This document shows, piece after piece, positions 24,971-36,885 of a DNA stretch of 64,000 nucleotides. The translations under genes and the position numbers were made by a program. The stretch spans positions 12,658,804-12,722,803 of the forward strand of contig OX235277.1 of NCBI GenBank assembly GCA_944472155.2, read 5' to 3'. The notes below the pieces were generated by a model, which worked only from the letters and a program-made list of their open reading frames with translations, searched no databases and had not been told where the DNA came from. The DNA is from Trichobilharzia szidati. Its lineage: Eukaryota; Platyhelminthes; Trematoda; Strigeidida; Schistosomatidae. Numbering within the stretch: the stretch's first letter is position 1; each line of letters begins with the position of its first letter.

Positions 24971-25169
24971 TTTTTTATTTAATTTTTTATATTGATTACA
25001 GCTTGATTCCACACTGTATTTTGAGTACAAGTATGGAATTTTCAGCATTGATATCGGTAGCCCAAATTTACAGGCCGACCATAGATATCGGGTGTGCGCC
25101 GGCAGGGAATCGAACCTCGGACCTTGTGCATGGTCGGCGAGAATCCTAGCAACTGTGACACCGACGCAC
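24971..25169 (-). repeat. tRNA-derived SINE in the intron of gene 2
   Basis: Same family as 8556-8752, reversed: a T-rich tail at the left, the shared body, and a tRNA-like head whose A and B boxes lie near 25100-25165. Units 1, 3 and 4 are empty at this point ('CAGTTATACACTTT'), so it inserted after the units separated. Confidence 0.8.
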
Positions 25170-27600
25170 ACTTTAAACAGAGTGTACTATTCATCAGATT
25201 ACGTTCAACTGAATGTTGATGATCGTAGATAACTAAATATGAAAGGATTTGTGCATATGCAGTATACAATGACGTGTTTATGAGTGTTTTTGTTAAGCAG
25301 TTGTAAACCATTGGTTAGCTTCTCCATCAGAATATATAGACAATCAGGAATTTATATCAAGTATGAATAATTAGTGATAGACATCCATTGTAATTTATTA
25401 ATCAGGATTTACCATGCATCAGCTAACATCACACCTGCACGCCTGTTCAAACTGTTGAGATTCACTCATGTATGTGGAGCTTCTGCTGTCAGTGTTTCTT
25501 TCATTAGTGATGAACATGAGTTGCTCGTTCCACATGGAAGCACTCTAATAGCGTTACTCCTCAAGATCTCCCTTCATCTCATTCTATGTTTCTTGGTGGT
25601 AAGAAATCACCGCTGACAATAACCCAATTCGTGCAAAAAGATTTCTATCCATCCTTTTATTCACATTTTGAATATCTGTCTATGAAGGATTTAGGATTAT
25701 TACTTGATTCCATCAGAACGTTCAAGTTCATCTAATTAGGTGTAATGGAAATTTAAGAAGTCGACTGAAAGAATAAACCTACCTGTCAAACATCCTGCAG
25801 ATTGTCTCTGGCTTTCATTGGAGTTTTTTTCCCCCCAAAGATTCCAACTTCTCAGCCTCTGGTGGAATTTGTAAGAACTCAGTATCAAAGCCATGTTGTG
25901 AGGGTTTTGTGTGTAAACGATTTGCGACACGGAATGGTGGATATCTTACATCTTGAGAATTGCGATCATCGTGCCTCTTCGATGAAGTGTGTTGCATTCG
26001 GACATGCGCTCACCATGTTGGCGAACCTAATATACCCGTATTTCAGCGGATGCTTTGCGTAGTCATATGTGTTATTGCTAACAGTTTTTAGAACAACAGG
26101 CTTGCAAATTGACTAGTCAGGAAATTGGTTTTCAAAACTGTATGTGAATCACCGGTGGTTTCAAAATCTGCGACAGCGTATTTCATTGACATGTAGAATT
26201 TAGCCAACAGATTAAGTTGAGATGAATCACTTTTTAAAAGTCTTTCATGTTTGCTCATAACCATCTGATATTTTCATCCCACATCACGCGAATCGAAGAA
26301 AATCACTCAATACACATGCTGGTCATCCGTGCTAAACTATTTAGCCACTTGTTTGCCTGTTGATATTAGTTAGGTGTTTCTGAGTGAAATATGACAGAGA
26401 CGGTGTGGTTTGTGTTCGTTATCTCATATTCAAATCATGATGCACGAATTGATTGCGCCAGACTCCGATGGTGAATACTCTATGCGAAGCAGGAATTGCT
26501 GATATTAGTCGGAAATTGGCAAACAACTTCCCTGAGTCGAATTGTGTTTCATTAATACCAAAACACAATTCTAATTATAGTTCAATTGTCACAAGATTGA
26601 CACGTTCACTAACAGAATACATTCGGATATATAAAAAGTGGAAATAGCTGTGTTAGAAAAGCATCTCAACTTTTCACTATTGAGTTGTGTTCATCACCAT
26701 TTTAATGTTCATCTCTCCACCATAGTCACATTGTTAATGATTATCACTGGTAGATCAATGTTTCAGCTCATGACTTCAGGTAATCGTAGGTGTTGTGTAG
26801 TGTTTTCTGTGGTCTCTTTCATTCTGAAGTTCGTTGTTTGAAGTAGAAGAACTGCTACCATTTCACTGAAGATTCTTCCTTCTCATAACCTACTGATCAC
26901 AAATCAGTGTAGCTCGTCGCCTTCTCCTGAACCGTTGTGGTGCATACGTGACATTTTATAATTTCTAAACTTCTGTCATCTGAGTGAACACTTTTCGTGT
27001 GTCAATCACACTGTTTCCTTGTTGTAGGCATGATGGATATTTGAATCAGAAGGATAGATTTGTTGAAACGTATGCTCACTGATGTGCATACGTCTGCGTT
27101 ATTACACTGCGTGAAAGAAAACACAGATCAAAATTTGTGAAATTTGTGTACTAATAAGTAAATAAGTCGGTTTCAACGCAGGACACACTGGTCATTGAAC
27201 ACAATGGAGATAATCGTTAGCATTCGTATGAATAGCAGTGATCAGTAGATATTCAGATGTGTATAGGTTTGCAGGACATGACTCGGTTGCCTTGAATAAA
27301 CTCTCTGCATCTCTGTCATTTCAATGTATGCTAGTTAATAACACTTTTGTGCGTGAGTGGATGTCAGATTTCTGTCAACTATGAACTAAATCTGATCTCT
27401 GACTACATTTCACGTGGGTCAAACTGACGTCGCCTACAAATCAGGAGGAGAAGTGGTGTTGAGGTAGTAATGTGAATGATTTATCTCGCAATAATTTATT
27501 GAATAATTCATTCTTGACCATTTAATATTAATTTTCATTGCAAACTGCGGCTTTCGTTTTCATGAAATACTAATATCTTTTTATTTGTTTTCCTTGAAAG

Positions 27601-27788
27601 GAGATAACTGTGAGTAAAGGGATTACGATATTGGCTGTAATATATTTGGGAAGTGTTGTTCGCATTCTGAATGTCGATATCGCTTTTCATCAGGTAAAAC
27701 ATATTGTTGTAAACCACGTGGTCATATATGTAAAGAACATGAAGAGTGCTGTGAAAATAGATGTCGAAAATCTCGATGTGGTAACTGA
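27601..27788 (+). pseudogene. Cysteine-rich secreted protein 2, exon 2, with in-frame TAA
   Basis: The exon has exactly the 188-nt length and acceptor of the other copies, with no indel. In the phase set by exon 1, codon 5 after the junction is TAA (27615-27617), where the other copies code the second Cys of the C-x-C pair. All remaining cysteines keep their spacing up to a TGA at 27786, and an extra Cys has appeared seven residues after the stop. The body is otherwise undamaged, so the nonsense change is recent, or an alternative splice avoids it (GTGAGTAA overlaps the site and resembles a donor). AATAAA at 27839-27844 is intact. Confidence 0.6.
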
Positions 27789-28890
27789 GAATGAAAACTG
27801 AAATGTGAAATTTGTTTGTGGGTGTCAGGATAATGAGAAATAAAGCACTTTTGACAAATGCCTTGGTTTCTGATCACAAATTAACAGCTTCGTCCGACAT
27901 TTCACGAATTCAGTGTAATCGTCAGTCTCACGTGATCTCTGAAATCAGCTAGCCAGTTGTAAATGTGTTAACAGAAGTTTGCTGATCAAGTGGTCTCAAT
28001 CAACAATGAATAACCTGATGTAGTTGATTTCACTGGAAGTTACACTGTCAATCTACACAGCGTATGATTAACATGTTCGCGGTTGAATACATTCCTTCAC
28101 TGGCTTAAAATAGGTGTCATCGAGTATTTCCTGTGGTGTGCATACAAACTCGTATTCAGCGACCAGTAGTCGATTCTTGTGTTGATAAATGCGATCGAAG
28201 ATAAACGAAGGCAATTCTAGAATTCATAAATATACTGAGCGATAATTATAGTGTATTCCTGCCTACATTCCGTCTATCGAAATGATTTCGTAACGTAGGA
28301 AGGATATCTCGGATATTACAGATGGATATTTGATGCATGAAACAACCACATTCAGTCTACATGCATCACGAATATGAGCATTTTGAGTGTGATTTAGCCT
28401 GTGCGATGAGAGATGTGCATTGTAATTTGTGGACTATCACGCAAAACCTAACCTCAGCTTTAGGAATTACAGGAATACGCATGCATGTGTCTGTACCCGA
28501 AAATTAGGACAATAGATGTAGAAGTCAACGAGATACCGATAGATGACAAAATAGTGGTTTCTAACTGCACCCATCAGGTTGAATGTGTATTCTGCTGATT
28601 CGCCACTGGTTCACTGTATCAGATAAATTGTATCTGTAGACTGTTACTTCGGAATCCAGTATTCACTGTGTAAGTTATCTAGGTAAATATGTTCTGAAGA
28701 GACATTTGCATTGACACTGCCTTTCAGGGTTACAAAATGGGAAGAGCATGAGTAGGAAGCAAGCCATTAAACATTTCATAGACTCTGATTTCATCAACCA
28801 TGTCCGTCAACAGTAGGTGACTATTTATTTTTGCCAAATGATTCTTCATTCTCGAGTGTTCAGTCATCAGTTATTGAAGCCAGGGAGCTG

Positions 28891-31800
28891 GTGGTGTACA
28901 TCAGGATAGAATTCATTCATAAGATGACCTATCTGATAAGAATAAGCCATAAAGAACCTTGACTACCAACAAAACAATAAACTAACACCACAATCATAGT
29001 AGAAGGAATTGAAGATGGATTGGATGAATGCATACGAGACAACTGAATAACTTCGTCCGATCAGGCCATGAAATGGATATCGATAAGTCGATCGTGGGTC
29101 AGACTGTTCTTTGCAGGTGCTCGTGTGAAGAGGAAATGAAAGGTGATTTTCATTATTTTGACCAGCTAAATAAGTTTTCAAATGACGAAATAGCGATGTG
29201 CTTTTGGAATCCCCTTATGTAGTCGTAACATAACGAAAGAATAAAAAGCACAACAATGTCTACCCAGTTTTCCACCTTGAATTTTACTTAAAAAGATGCT
29301 GAAATATTCCTTAACAAAAACAATTTGAATTACATACAGAATTTGGTAATATGTTACGTCTTAGACTGTCAGTTATACTGAGTTATAACATAAGTAATGA
29401 TATTTTATTCGTCAAACGTAGGTTATTCTCATTTCTATAAAATACTTCATTCCTAGTAATGCTAGGAAGTCAAAGAACATTTTCCAAAGTCGAAATTAGC
29501 AATGTACGAACAAACCTGATCTCATTTTTGGATAATCAGATGAGTATTAGTCTCATTATTTATCAGTTTATGCCATCATGTCGGCACTGATAGGCTTAAA
29601 TTTCGTCTGCTTTTTTTACCGACGCCATTACCGAATCAACGGTATGCTTATCTGAGTTGTAGTCATCTGATTACGTCAATGACCAACAGTGCTACATCGA
29701 TGTGTGCACGTATATGCACGTTGTTTCAAGATCGTTTTGCCAGAGTTCATATGTTTTTAGTTTATAAAATAACAAGCGAATTGTATTAGAATGTTCAGTA
29801 GCTATAAATACTTGTCTGATTAGAAAACTGGGTCATCTGAATCTACATTCGGCACAGTTCATCAAAATTTTCTCTAATTCTTTTGGTTTCAACCATCTCT
29901 ATATTTCCTAGTTCGCTAAGTGTACTCACGCAGATTTTCAGTCTGCGTTGGTATTTATTGAGGACGAGAGGAAAATATCATAAGAGATTAGTCTATATAC
30001 AGATTGAACAGTATTGCTTCATAATATATAAAACAGACTGACGTCAGTGGATGAAGGCGAAATATTATGCATTTAATTAATCTGAGAATTCTGTAAATTG
30101 TGTTAGGATTTTGTCCAAAATAAGGCTGTCACTTTTACTCATTTTGCTTATTTAACTATCCATTTTTCCTGTTGATATTTTTGTCTGTGGCGTTTGTGTT
30201 TGTTGAACATTGAACTTCAACTAACCAGACTGATTTTAAACGCAGAATTTATCTTTTAGTGCTGTTTAGTTGATTTTTGAATTGTCAAAGAATGTCAGGT
30301 TGATGTCAGACATCAGGAAGATTTATCAACTGATTTGACTGACATTTGGTCTTACTGACAGATTTGAAGTTATTCGTTCAACTGCTCACACTGTGGTTCC
30401 AACAAGAAGAACCAGACAAAGGTGACCAAAATTCTGAAGTTCGAAAGTCACTTATGCTTAGCAAATGTGCATCACACTTTTGAAATGAGGTTTTCCCATT
30501 TTCATAGAGATAAATATCGTGTGACCACAAAATGTAAGCATCACAGCTTTTCTGTAGTGGCGTGATTCACTTTGTTTGATATATGCATCAGTGTGAAAGG
30601 TCGAGTGGTTAAGAAAGGTGTCTCTCAGCTTCCTTAATGTGGGGTTTCTGTATGTGATGTTATTAAGACACTTATCAACTTGATCTCCAAATGTTAATAG
30701 CTGCTGTGTAATTATTTGCCTACACATTCAGCAGTGTTGAAGTTCCTTGTAATTAATGGTAATTAAATATTCAAAAGAATTAATGTTAAACTGTCTGCTT
30801 AAGAAACGAATGGATATCGAAAGAACACGCATCCCAATCCATTAGAGATGTTTTACAAATAGCTCTATGTTACTATACGCACAGAGGCACCTGTTGGCAT
30901 GGACTTCTTGACATCGGTTCAACATCATTCAGCAGCAAAGTTTGTGTCGCAAGATGCTGACATTATTGAATTTCACATCCCTTTTTGTAGAAGTAAGTGA
31001 AGACTATGTATAAGGAGTTTTGACAGTAGATGTTGCTGTCTATTTATTCTTTTCGTGTTTGTCCTAGACCACTGAACATTGTTATTTCAAAATCCCGTAA
31101 AGCTGAATTAGTTTTGTTATTCCTTCATGACAAAAACTAATAGACACTTAATCTATCTCAAACCTGTTAAGTGGGAACAAATTCGAAAGTATGTTTTCTA
31201 TTAAATGCCAACTACTATTTGGTCTTTTCTGAAAATGGCTTGTTCAACTTCAAAAGTTGAATCTATATCAAATTATGGAAATTAGTTGTTAGACGGTTGA
31301 GTTTTTCAAATGAAAATAACTGTAAACTGAGGAATGACGGGGTTCTGCCTTCCTCACACCAGCTTTCAAAAAGAAAATTGGGTCAAGTTAAATTTTGTAA
31401 AAGCAACAATAGTTGCTCAGCATAAACGGCATGCAGAAGATTGAAGAAACATTCACAAGTGTAGGTGGGAAGAAAGATCACATAAAATATTTATCTAGAA
31501 TACAACTCACTTCCCAGGTTTAATGACTTGTATTTTTTAAAGAAAAGGCTGATTCTCTGAGTATTTTGTTCACTTTCTTCCAATAGACGCATGGCGAAGA
31601 CGAAACCAAAAGAAATTTAGGAATAAATCAACAGGACAGTTTTCTAGTCGAGTATTTATAACATAAATACCCCGAATGTACAGCAGTTATCAACTGTTAT
31701 TTTGTTCAGAATTTTTCTGGAACACAAGACTTTTAGTATTTTAGGCTAAACCATTCTACTACTAACATAAATCGGTTGCAGATATTACTCACTATTATGA

Positions 31801-33450
31801 GTAGATGAATATCATACACACCCGTGGACATCAGTTGCTATTAGGACTGAGAGTTATGTGAAAGATCAGCCATCTGAAATTGGTCATCCAAATCAACTTG
31901 GTTACTAATGATAAATCAATTCTGTTTAATTTTGGTTGAATAATTGTGATTTCAAAAAAGAGAAAAACAGAGACACTAGACCGCTATCTATGCATTTTAT
32001 AGAAAGTTGATTTACCTTAACAGGAGAATGTTCAGACTAAAAATGTCTGAAATGGCATTTAATTCCACTGACTTTCCGAAAGGACACTCAATACTCCTCT
32101 CCGGATTAGGACAACTTATAATCACAGGATTATTCATTACTAGACCTGTTATAGGATAACAAACGAATGAAAAAGGTGTTGTGTGGTCAATGAACTCACT
32201 ACATGAGATAAATTTCATTTCAACACTTATCACATGAATTCTGTGAACGTAAGAGTACTCTGATTACTTTCTCATTCCTCATTCAACTAGTTCTCTGTTG
32301 ACTATTATAATTTTTCATTCCTTAGCGAATTTCAGTCTCAAGATTTGAATTCGAAAGTGTTTTATTTCCGACTACCCACACAACAACATTCATCCACTTC
32401 CAACTATTTCAACTTCCTTCTTATTGCTTCAATTTCACTCTGTATACCATTTTGTAATAACATTCCTTCAGGCAACAGTATCTTGTAAAAATTCTAAAAT
32501 GTTCTTATTAATTCAGATAAACATAACACATATCATTTCCTTTGTCTTTGAGTACAACTTTGCTTTACTTCCTTCAAAATCTGCGAAAACAGAAATCATT
32601 TATTGTGAGACTGAGTGTTCTCGGTTATTTGATTTTTTTTCACAAACGCCAATTGAAAAACTATGTGAACTTTTAACCACAAAATTAGGCAGTTATGACA
32701 ATCAGAGTATTACGCGCATATTCAGCAACTGGCCAGATGTCATACACGGTTCCTTTAGGTTTTTTCTCAACAAGTCGTTTGAAATGCGTCTACTTTATTA
32801 TGATGTTAAATGATATCACTTATTTAGATAGGACGGCGGTCGGATACTACGGAGTGAATTCGGTGACATCAAGTTAAAAGACGTAGATGGGCATAAAATA
32901 TCTCTTCTCGCAACATCACTTCGAATGTTTACAGTCATAGAATGTTCTGGAAGTTGAGACGTTTGTATCAGCTGGAAACAAGGCACATGAAATAAAATGT
33001 CAAGGAAATAATCAATCGCGTAACTTAAAAACATCAACAATAATGAGTATCACTCAGGAGTGATTACCACTGAAACTACAAGCACTTGAATAAAGGAGTA
33101 TCGTTCAAAATAGAAAGTGATCCAGAATGTATAAAAAAGTAAAGTCAGGAGTTTCAAACTTCAACCAGTAGGAACAATCGACAGTATGGATAATTCCCTG
33201 ATCTATTAGAACACTATGCAGGTATACAGCTTTGGAATGAGATTATGCAAAGATGACTCTTCAACTGATCAGTGTCGTATTAGTTTATAACACGTCGGAG
33301 TTTATTTCCCTCTAAATGATGTCAGTCATTTTGATTCTGTTAGAGCAAACTGGTTGAGATCCCTTAGTACAAAAACAAAGAGCTTTTTTCTGATTTTTGA
33401 CTTATTTTAATTAATAAGTAGATAACAAATCCACTTGATTGATGGACAAG
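28891..33450. other. No gene recognised, intron-like
   Basis: Mostly AT-rich sequence without shared repeats. Open frames at 28963-29222, 30458-30727 and 32012-32233 lack motifs. A 32484-32813 frame follows a fair acceptor (CCTTCAG near 32473) and starts with 'ATVSCKN', reminiscent of an Ig B strand, but is too uncertain to call. Confidence 0.4.
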
Positions 33451-33570
33451 TTAATCCAAAGGGAGTTCTAATCGTGACCAATGCACAGTCACGAAATAGT
33501 GGAAACTATCAATGTGCAATTCTAGACGGTGTTGACAAGTTAAACAGGCGTAGATACCTGATAGTTGAAG
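33451..33570 (+). CDS. Candidate exon, C-terminal half of an Ig domain
   Basis: The frame gives 'LIVTNAQSRNSGNYQCAI', the D-to-F strand signature of an immunoglobulin domain (L-x-I-x-N ... SG-x-Y-x-C), followed by a G-strand-like 'RRYLIVE'. The donor is strong (GAAG|GTGAGT, phase 1). The chosen acceptor is ACAAG|TT, phase 1, because an in-frame TAA lies 24 bp upstream. Ig halves split across exons are common in adhesion and receptor genes. The rest of the gene must lie in neighbouring exons on the + strand (34659, 35390, 35652, 38465). Confidence 0.55.
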
Positions 33571-34164
33571 GTGAGTTAGCTTATGTCACAAAATGAAAGA
33601 ATCTTTCACTTACAAATAGATTTATTTTTATGTTATACAGTAAGTACTACGATAGGACATAAAGTTATATCTGAAAATTAGTCTTGTTTGGGATACGTCT
33701 ATTCATCTGTCAACATTGGTTGACTTGGGATGATCCCTACCATTCGGAATGCTGCGAATGTAATTGCTGTCTATAGCACGACAGAGAACCACTTGAAAGC
33801 GAATATCTGAAGTAATGAAATATTTCAGTCAATGGCTAGACTGAACATCGTTCGCACACAGTAATAAAGATGGACTGATAGAGGTATACAGTGTTGTCGT
33901 TTCTTGTCAAGCTGACTTCTTAAAATTATCCAAAGGTACTCTCATCATATCAGCATTCAAATTACGGGTTAAGGGATTCTTTGAAGAAAAAATTAATAGA
34001 TTAATAAAACGAAATCATAAAGTGTGTCACTTTCGCCATCATATAAGACAAGTATGATAATGTCCTACATTTTAAAGTATTGGTTTGGTAGGGATTTTGT
34101 TTAATTGCATGGAGGATTTCATCAGGAGCTGACATCAGTTAGAGAACCACTGGAAAACCTGGGA

Positions 34165-34210
34165 GTGCTGGACAGCTCTTTCGTCCTAGTTTGAGACTCT
34201 TCAGCAGTAC
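34165..34210 (-). ncRNA. Hammerhead ribozyme motif, left arm
   Basis: Minus strand: stem I with one mismatch, core CTGAAGA, stem II GTCT/GGAC, GAAA, short stem III, GTC triplet. The core differs from CUGAUGA only at the seventh position of the standard numbering (N7), which tolerates any base. The base after GAAA is G instead of C, so the pair below the cleavage triplet is a G-G mismatch. Confidence 0.6.
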
Positions 34211-34544
34211 GCGCCCACCGGGATTCGAACCCAGGACCTTCTGCTTACAAGGCGAGCTCATAGACCATTGAGCCACTGGGACCCATCCAATGGTCTTTGA
34301 ATTCTAACTTCTGCCAATTCACGACATAGCGTGACCATTTCTAGTGGGAAGCCGTGACCGGTAGTGTACAGCAGGTTGAAGATGAGACAGTAACTTATCT
34401 AAGAAGACATTGCGAAATGGTCGCGCTATTTCGTGAATTGGCAGAAGTTAAAATTCAAGGACCATTGGATGGGTCCCAGTGGCTCAATGGTCTACGAGCT
34501 CGCCTTGTAACCAGAAGGTCCTGGGTTCGAATCCCGGTGGGCGC

Positions 34545-34590
34545 GTACTGCTGAAGAGTCCCAAACCAGGACGAAAGAGCTGTCCAGTAC
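34545..34590 (+). ncRNA. Hammerhead ribozyme motif, right arm
   Basis: Stem I GTACTG (34545-34550) pairs perfectly with CAGTAC (34585-34590). Core CTGAAGA (34551-34557), stem II GTCC/GGAC around CAAACCA, GAAA at 34573-34576, GTC at 34582-34584 with predicted cleavage after 34584. The same G-G mismatch next to the triplet as in the left arm may lower activity. Confidence 0.7.
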
Positions 34591-34658
34591 TCCCAGGTTT
34601 TCCAGTGGTTCTCTAACTGATGTCAGCTCATGATGAAATCCTCCATCCTACATTTTAG

Positions 34659-34779
34659 ACGAATTTTACGTATCTTCCCATTTGGGATGCTATGAAGGCA
34701 TTAAACAAATTTTCCTACAATCGGATGCAATGTTTAGCTCAGTCTGATGGTGGAATCACTAATACAGATCGATTCAAAG
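34659..34779 (+). CDS. Candidate exon, Ig-like F-strand region
   Basis: Acceptor TTTTAG|ACG, then 40 codons plus one base to a weak donor (AAAG|GTTTAT), phase 1, the same end phase as the exon at 33451. The translation contains 'YNRMQCLAQSDGG', similar to the Y-x-C-x-A-x-x-x-x-G signature around the second Ig cysteine. The acceptor lies only 14 bp after the palindrome, so the natural polypyrimidine tract may have been displaced. Without conservation data this stays a candidate. Confidence 0.35.
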
Positions 34780-35389
34780 GTTTATGGCACACTGGTACCA
34801 CATATTTTAACACACTAAATGGAGAGCTACAAAAGCTAACTAAATCAACAATCAAAATATTTTTTCTTGTGTCTACGATATTTTCCTAATTGGCATCACT
34901 TTGTGGTTAATAACAAAAAGCGATGTGTTTTTTAATTTGACATCCTCTTTTAGTTCCACAGGCGAATTCTAGCTAAATAACAAGACGTTGAACTACCTAC
35001 TTCCATATGATCAGTAAACAAACTTGTGGATTGTATAGAAGGATAGAAATCTGCTGGATTATATTAAATATTTACTTCAATGTGTGTCAGTAGTTCGGTG
35101 ATAGGATGATCGCTAACCGTATATATGTAAATATATATATATATATATGTGTAAGACTGAACGTAAATATTCCTGTTAATATAGCAAGAAACTGCTTAAA
35201 ACAAAGTGGAATGGTAGTAGGAGGTGTGTTTATTTCACGCACTTTTCAGTCAGTGTTACATATTTGGAAAAGTGTCACTTCGTCTAGCAGACCTCCTCAT
35301 CATTTTGCTACCACTAGGTAGTCACGTTTTTCGTGTTATTGTCTATCCGATTTCTTATTTAGTTGTTCTACTAGTAAGAATCAATGCAG

Positions 35390-35519
35390 TTGTCTATGTT
35401 CGAATCAATGTATCCGTTCGTTTATCATGCAAAGCGATTTCTAATCCAACACCGTTAAACGTCTCCTCGTACAGGAAGTCAAAACAAAGATCTTCAGTTT
35501 TTCTGAAGTCAAGCAAACC
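35390..35519 (+). CDS. Candidate exon, N-terminal half of an Ig domain
   Basis: After an acceptor ATGCAG|TT (phase 1) the frame reads 'VSVRLSCKAISNPTPLN', a good match to the B-C strand region of I-set Ig domains (V-x-L-x-C-x-A-x-x-x-P-x-P). It fits between the 33451/34659 exons and the complementary half at 35652. No good donor is seen before an in-frame TGA near 35530, so the exon end is arbitrary and the domain may be decaying. Confidence 0.45.
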
Positions 35520-35651
35520 ATCCGAAAAATGATCTATAAGTAATTCTTTACTTCTGAACTGTTTAATTCAACTGCGGAGCATTCACCTCATAATGTGGAT
35601 AATTGTACTCTTGATGCTGATCGGACAAAATGATCAAGTCCACTACTTTAG

Positions 35652-35726
35652 ATCAACACTGTGACTATAGATGATGCTGGTATCTATGGATATGCTGCTC
35701 AAAATGATATTCATATAAGAGTTTTG
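35652..35726 (+). CDS. Candidate exon, C-terminal half of an Ig domain lacking its Cys
   Basis: Acceptor ACTTTAG|ATC, then 'TIDDAGIYGYAAQND', the E-F strand signature D-x-G-x-Y-x-C-x-A-x-N with Tyr in place of the conserved Cys. With the B-strand Cys present in the exon at 35390, the usual disulfide could not form. No clear donor is seen, so the end is approximate. Either a pseudo-domain or one that has lost its disulfide, as some muscle-type Ig domains do. Confidence 0.45.
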
Positions 35727-36654
35727 GACATCAGCTCTTATTGAAGAGAAAGTGAATTACAATTATTCGTCTATTGTGAGTTATGTTATTCCGATAGAAA
35801 TCTGATGGTTGTTAGGTGTATATTTTACTGAATTATGTTTCTGGGCTATTTTCAAATGTTCAGTGTTTGAAACTGCTCAAACTGTTTATAGAAATTAAGG
35901 AATGTTTTATTTTCCAGTCGTGGTTTCCTTTAGAACTGAGTGCCCTCTCTCGAAACAAAGAAATCTCCATCCTCTTCACTATTTCTACTTACTTTAGTCT
36001 TTGAAGTCATGTCTTAACTGCATAAAATGAATTTTTACTGTATTCAACTATGACTTCGAATTCGTACTACTACAAATGTTATTCCTCTTATCAGATACTT
36101 GAAAGCAATTCGCAGGAAGCCATAGACCTAGTTAAGGTGTTTGTTGGCAATCATCAGCAAGTTGTACTTGAAACGTTGCAGTAACTCATGACCGTTCGGG
36201 GACTGGAGTACTAGCCAGCATGAAACCTAGATCCAAGGCTCTCTGCCGAATTCCCTCAACTACCTTATATTATGAATTCTCAGTATACCTTGATGACGAG
36301 CAACCTAGCATAGTGATTAAATTGGAAACTTGACTGATAGAATTTTGTCTGTACCAAACAAAGGACTAGGCACATGACACCAATTAAAGTGAAAATTCTT
36401 TCATTCTGTCTACTGCATCTTGTAGCTCATTTAAGAAAAATAAATTGCGTATTTAAACGTCTAGACTTGACCACATTATATAATGATACGGCTCAACGGA
36501 ATCATATAACCCTTAACTAAATTATGCAAATCTGAGAATATAAAAAATAGAGAAGTCCCACAGGGTTTTGCAGACACACAGTGCTAAGTGTTGCGTAACA
36601 CAATCTGCTCATGAAGAAAATAGTCTTCTGACTAAGGACGATTCTTTTTTTAAC

Positions 36655-36885
36655 ATTATAAAAAAGCTTCCGTCTTTGCTAAAATTGAATACAGCCTTAA
36701 ATGTTCTGTCTCTGATTTAATTTAATGCCGAGAACCTTTTATATATACATACTGGGCTGCAGAGACTTAGCTGGTTTCATTTTGGGTCACGAATCGAAGA
36801 ATTTCACTGGAGAATCAAAGAGTAATGTTATGCTGTTTCCTTCAATTCCCTAACTCTTCATCAGCACACAACCCTGAAATCATCC
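36655..36885 (-). repeat. Dispersed repeat related to the hammerhead SINE
   Basis: Second copy of the 18735-18965 repeat. The minus strand has CTGATGA, a 16-bp spacer and GGAAACAGC, a recognisable but decayed hammerhead order. The cleavage triplet is not evident. Confidence 0.55.

Larger units (their letters stand above)
20765..28890 (+). repeat. Tandem gene unit 2
   Basis: Collinear with unit 1 from about 21190 to 28890 and with unit 4 from 20765. Unit-specific insertions are a hammerhead SINE dimer (21461-21945) and a tRNA SINE (24971-25169). Similarity ends near 'CAGTTATTGAAGCCAGG', earlier than in units 1 and 3. About 1.4 kb of the gene-1 intron, the PLE composite, is absent here. Confidence 0.85.
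34111..34644. repeat. Palindrome of two inverted hammerhead SINEs
   Basis: Left arm 34111-34341 (minus element) and right arm 34414-34644 (plus element) are near-perfect reverse complements around a 72-bp spacer. Each arm holds a tRNA-like head (A-box TGGCTCAATGGT, B-box GGTTCGAATCCC in the right arm), a hammerhead domain and the common 3' body ending in GATTTCATCA or its complement. A transcript through it would form a hairpin of over 200 bp. Confidence 0.85.

Noticed and set aside
32012..32240. Minus-strand exon with acceptor near 32242 and donor near 32012
   Set aside because: A competing + strand frame is equally open and no family is recognisable in either. Composition alone cannot decide.
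34470..34545. Functional tRNA gene
   Set aside because: The acceptor and anticodon stems do not pair properly and the segment continues into a SINE body with a hammerhead. It is a tRNA-derived promoter.
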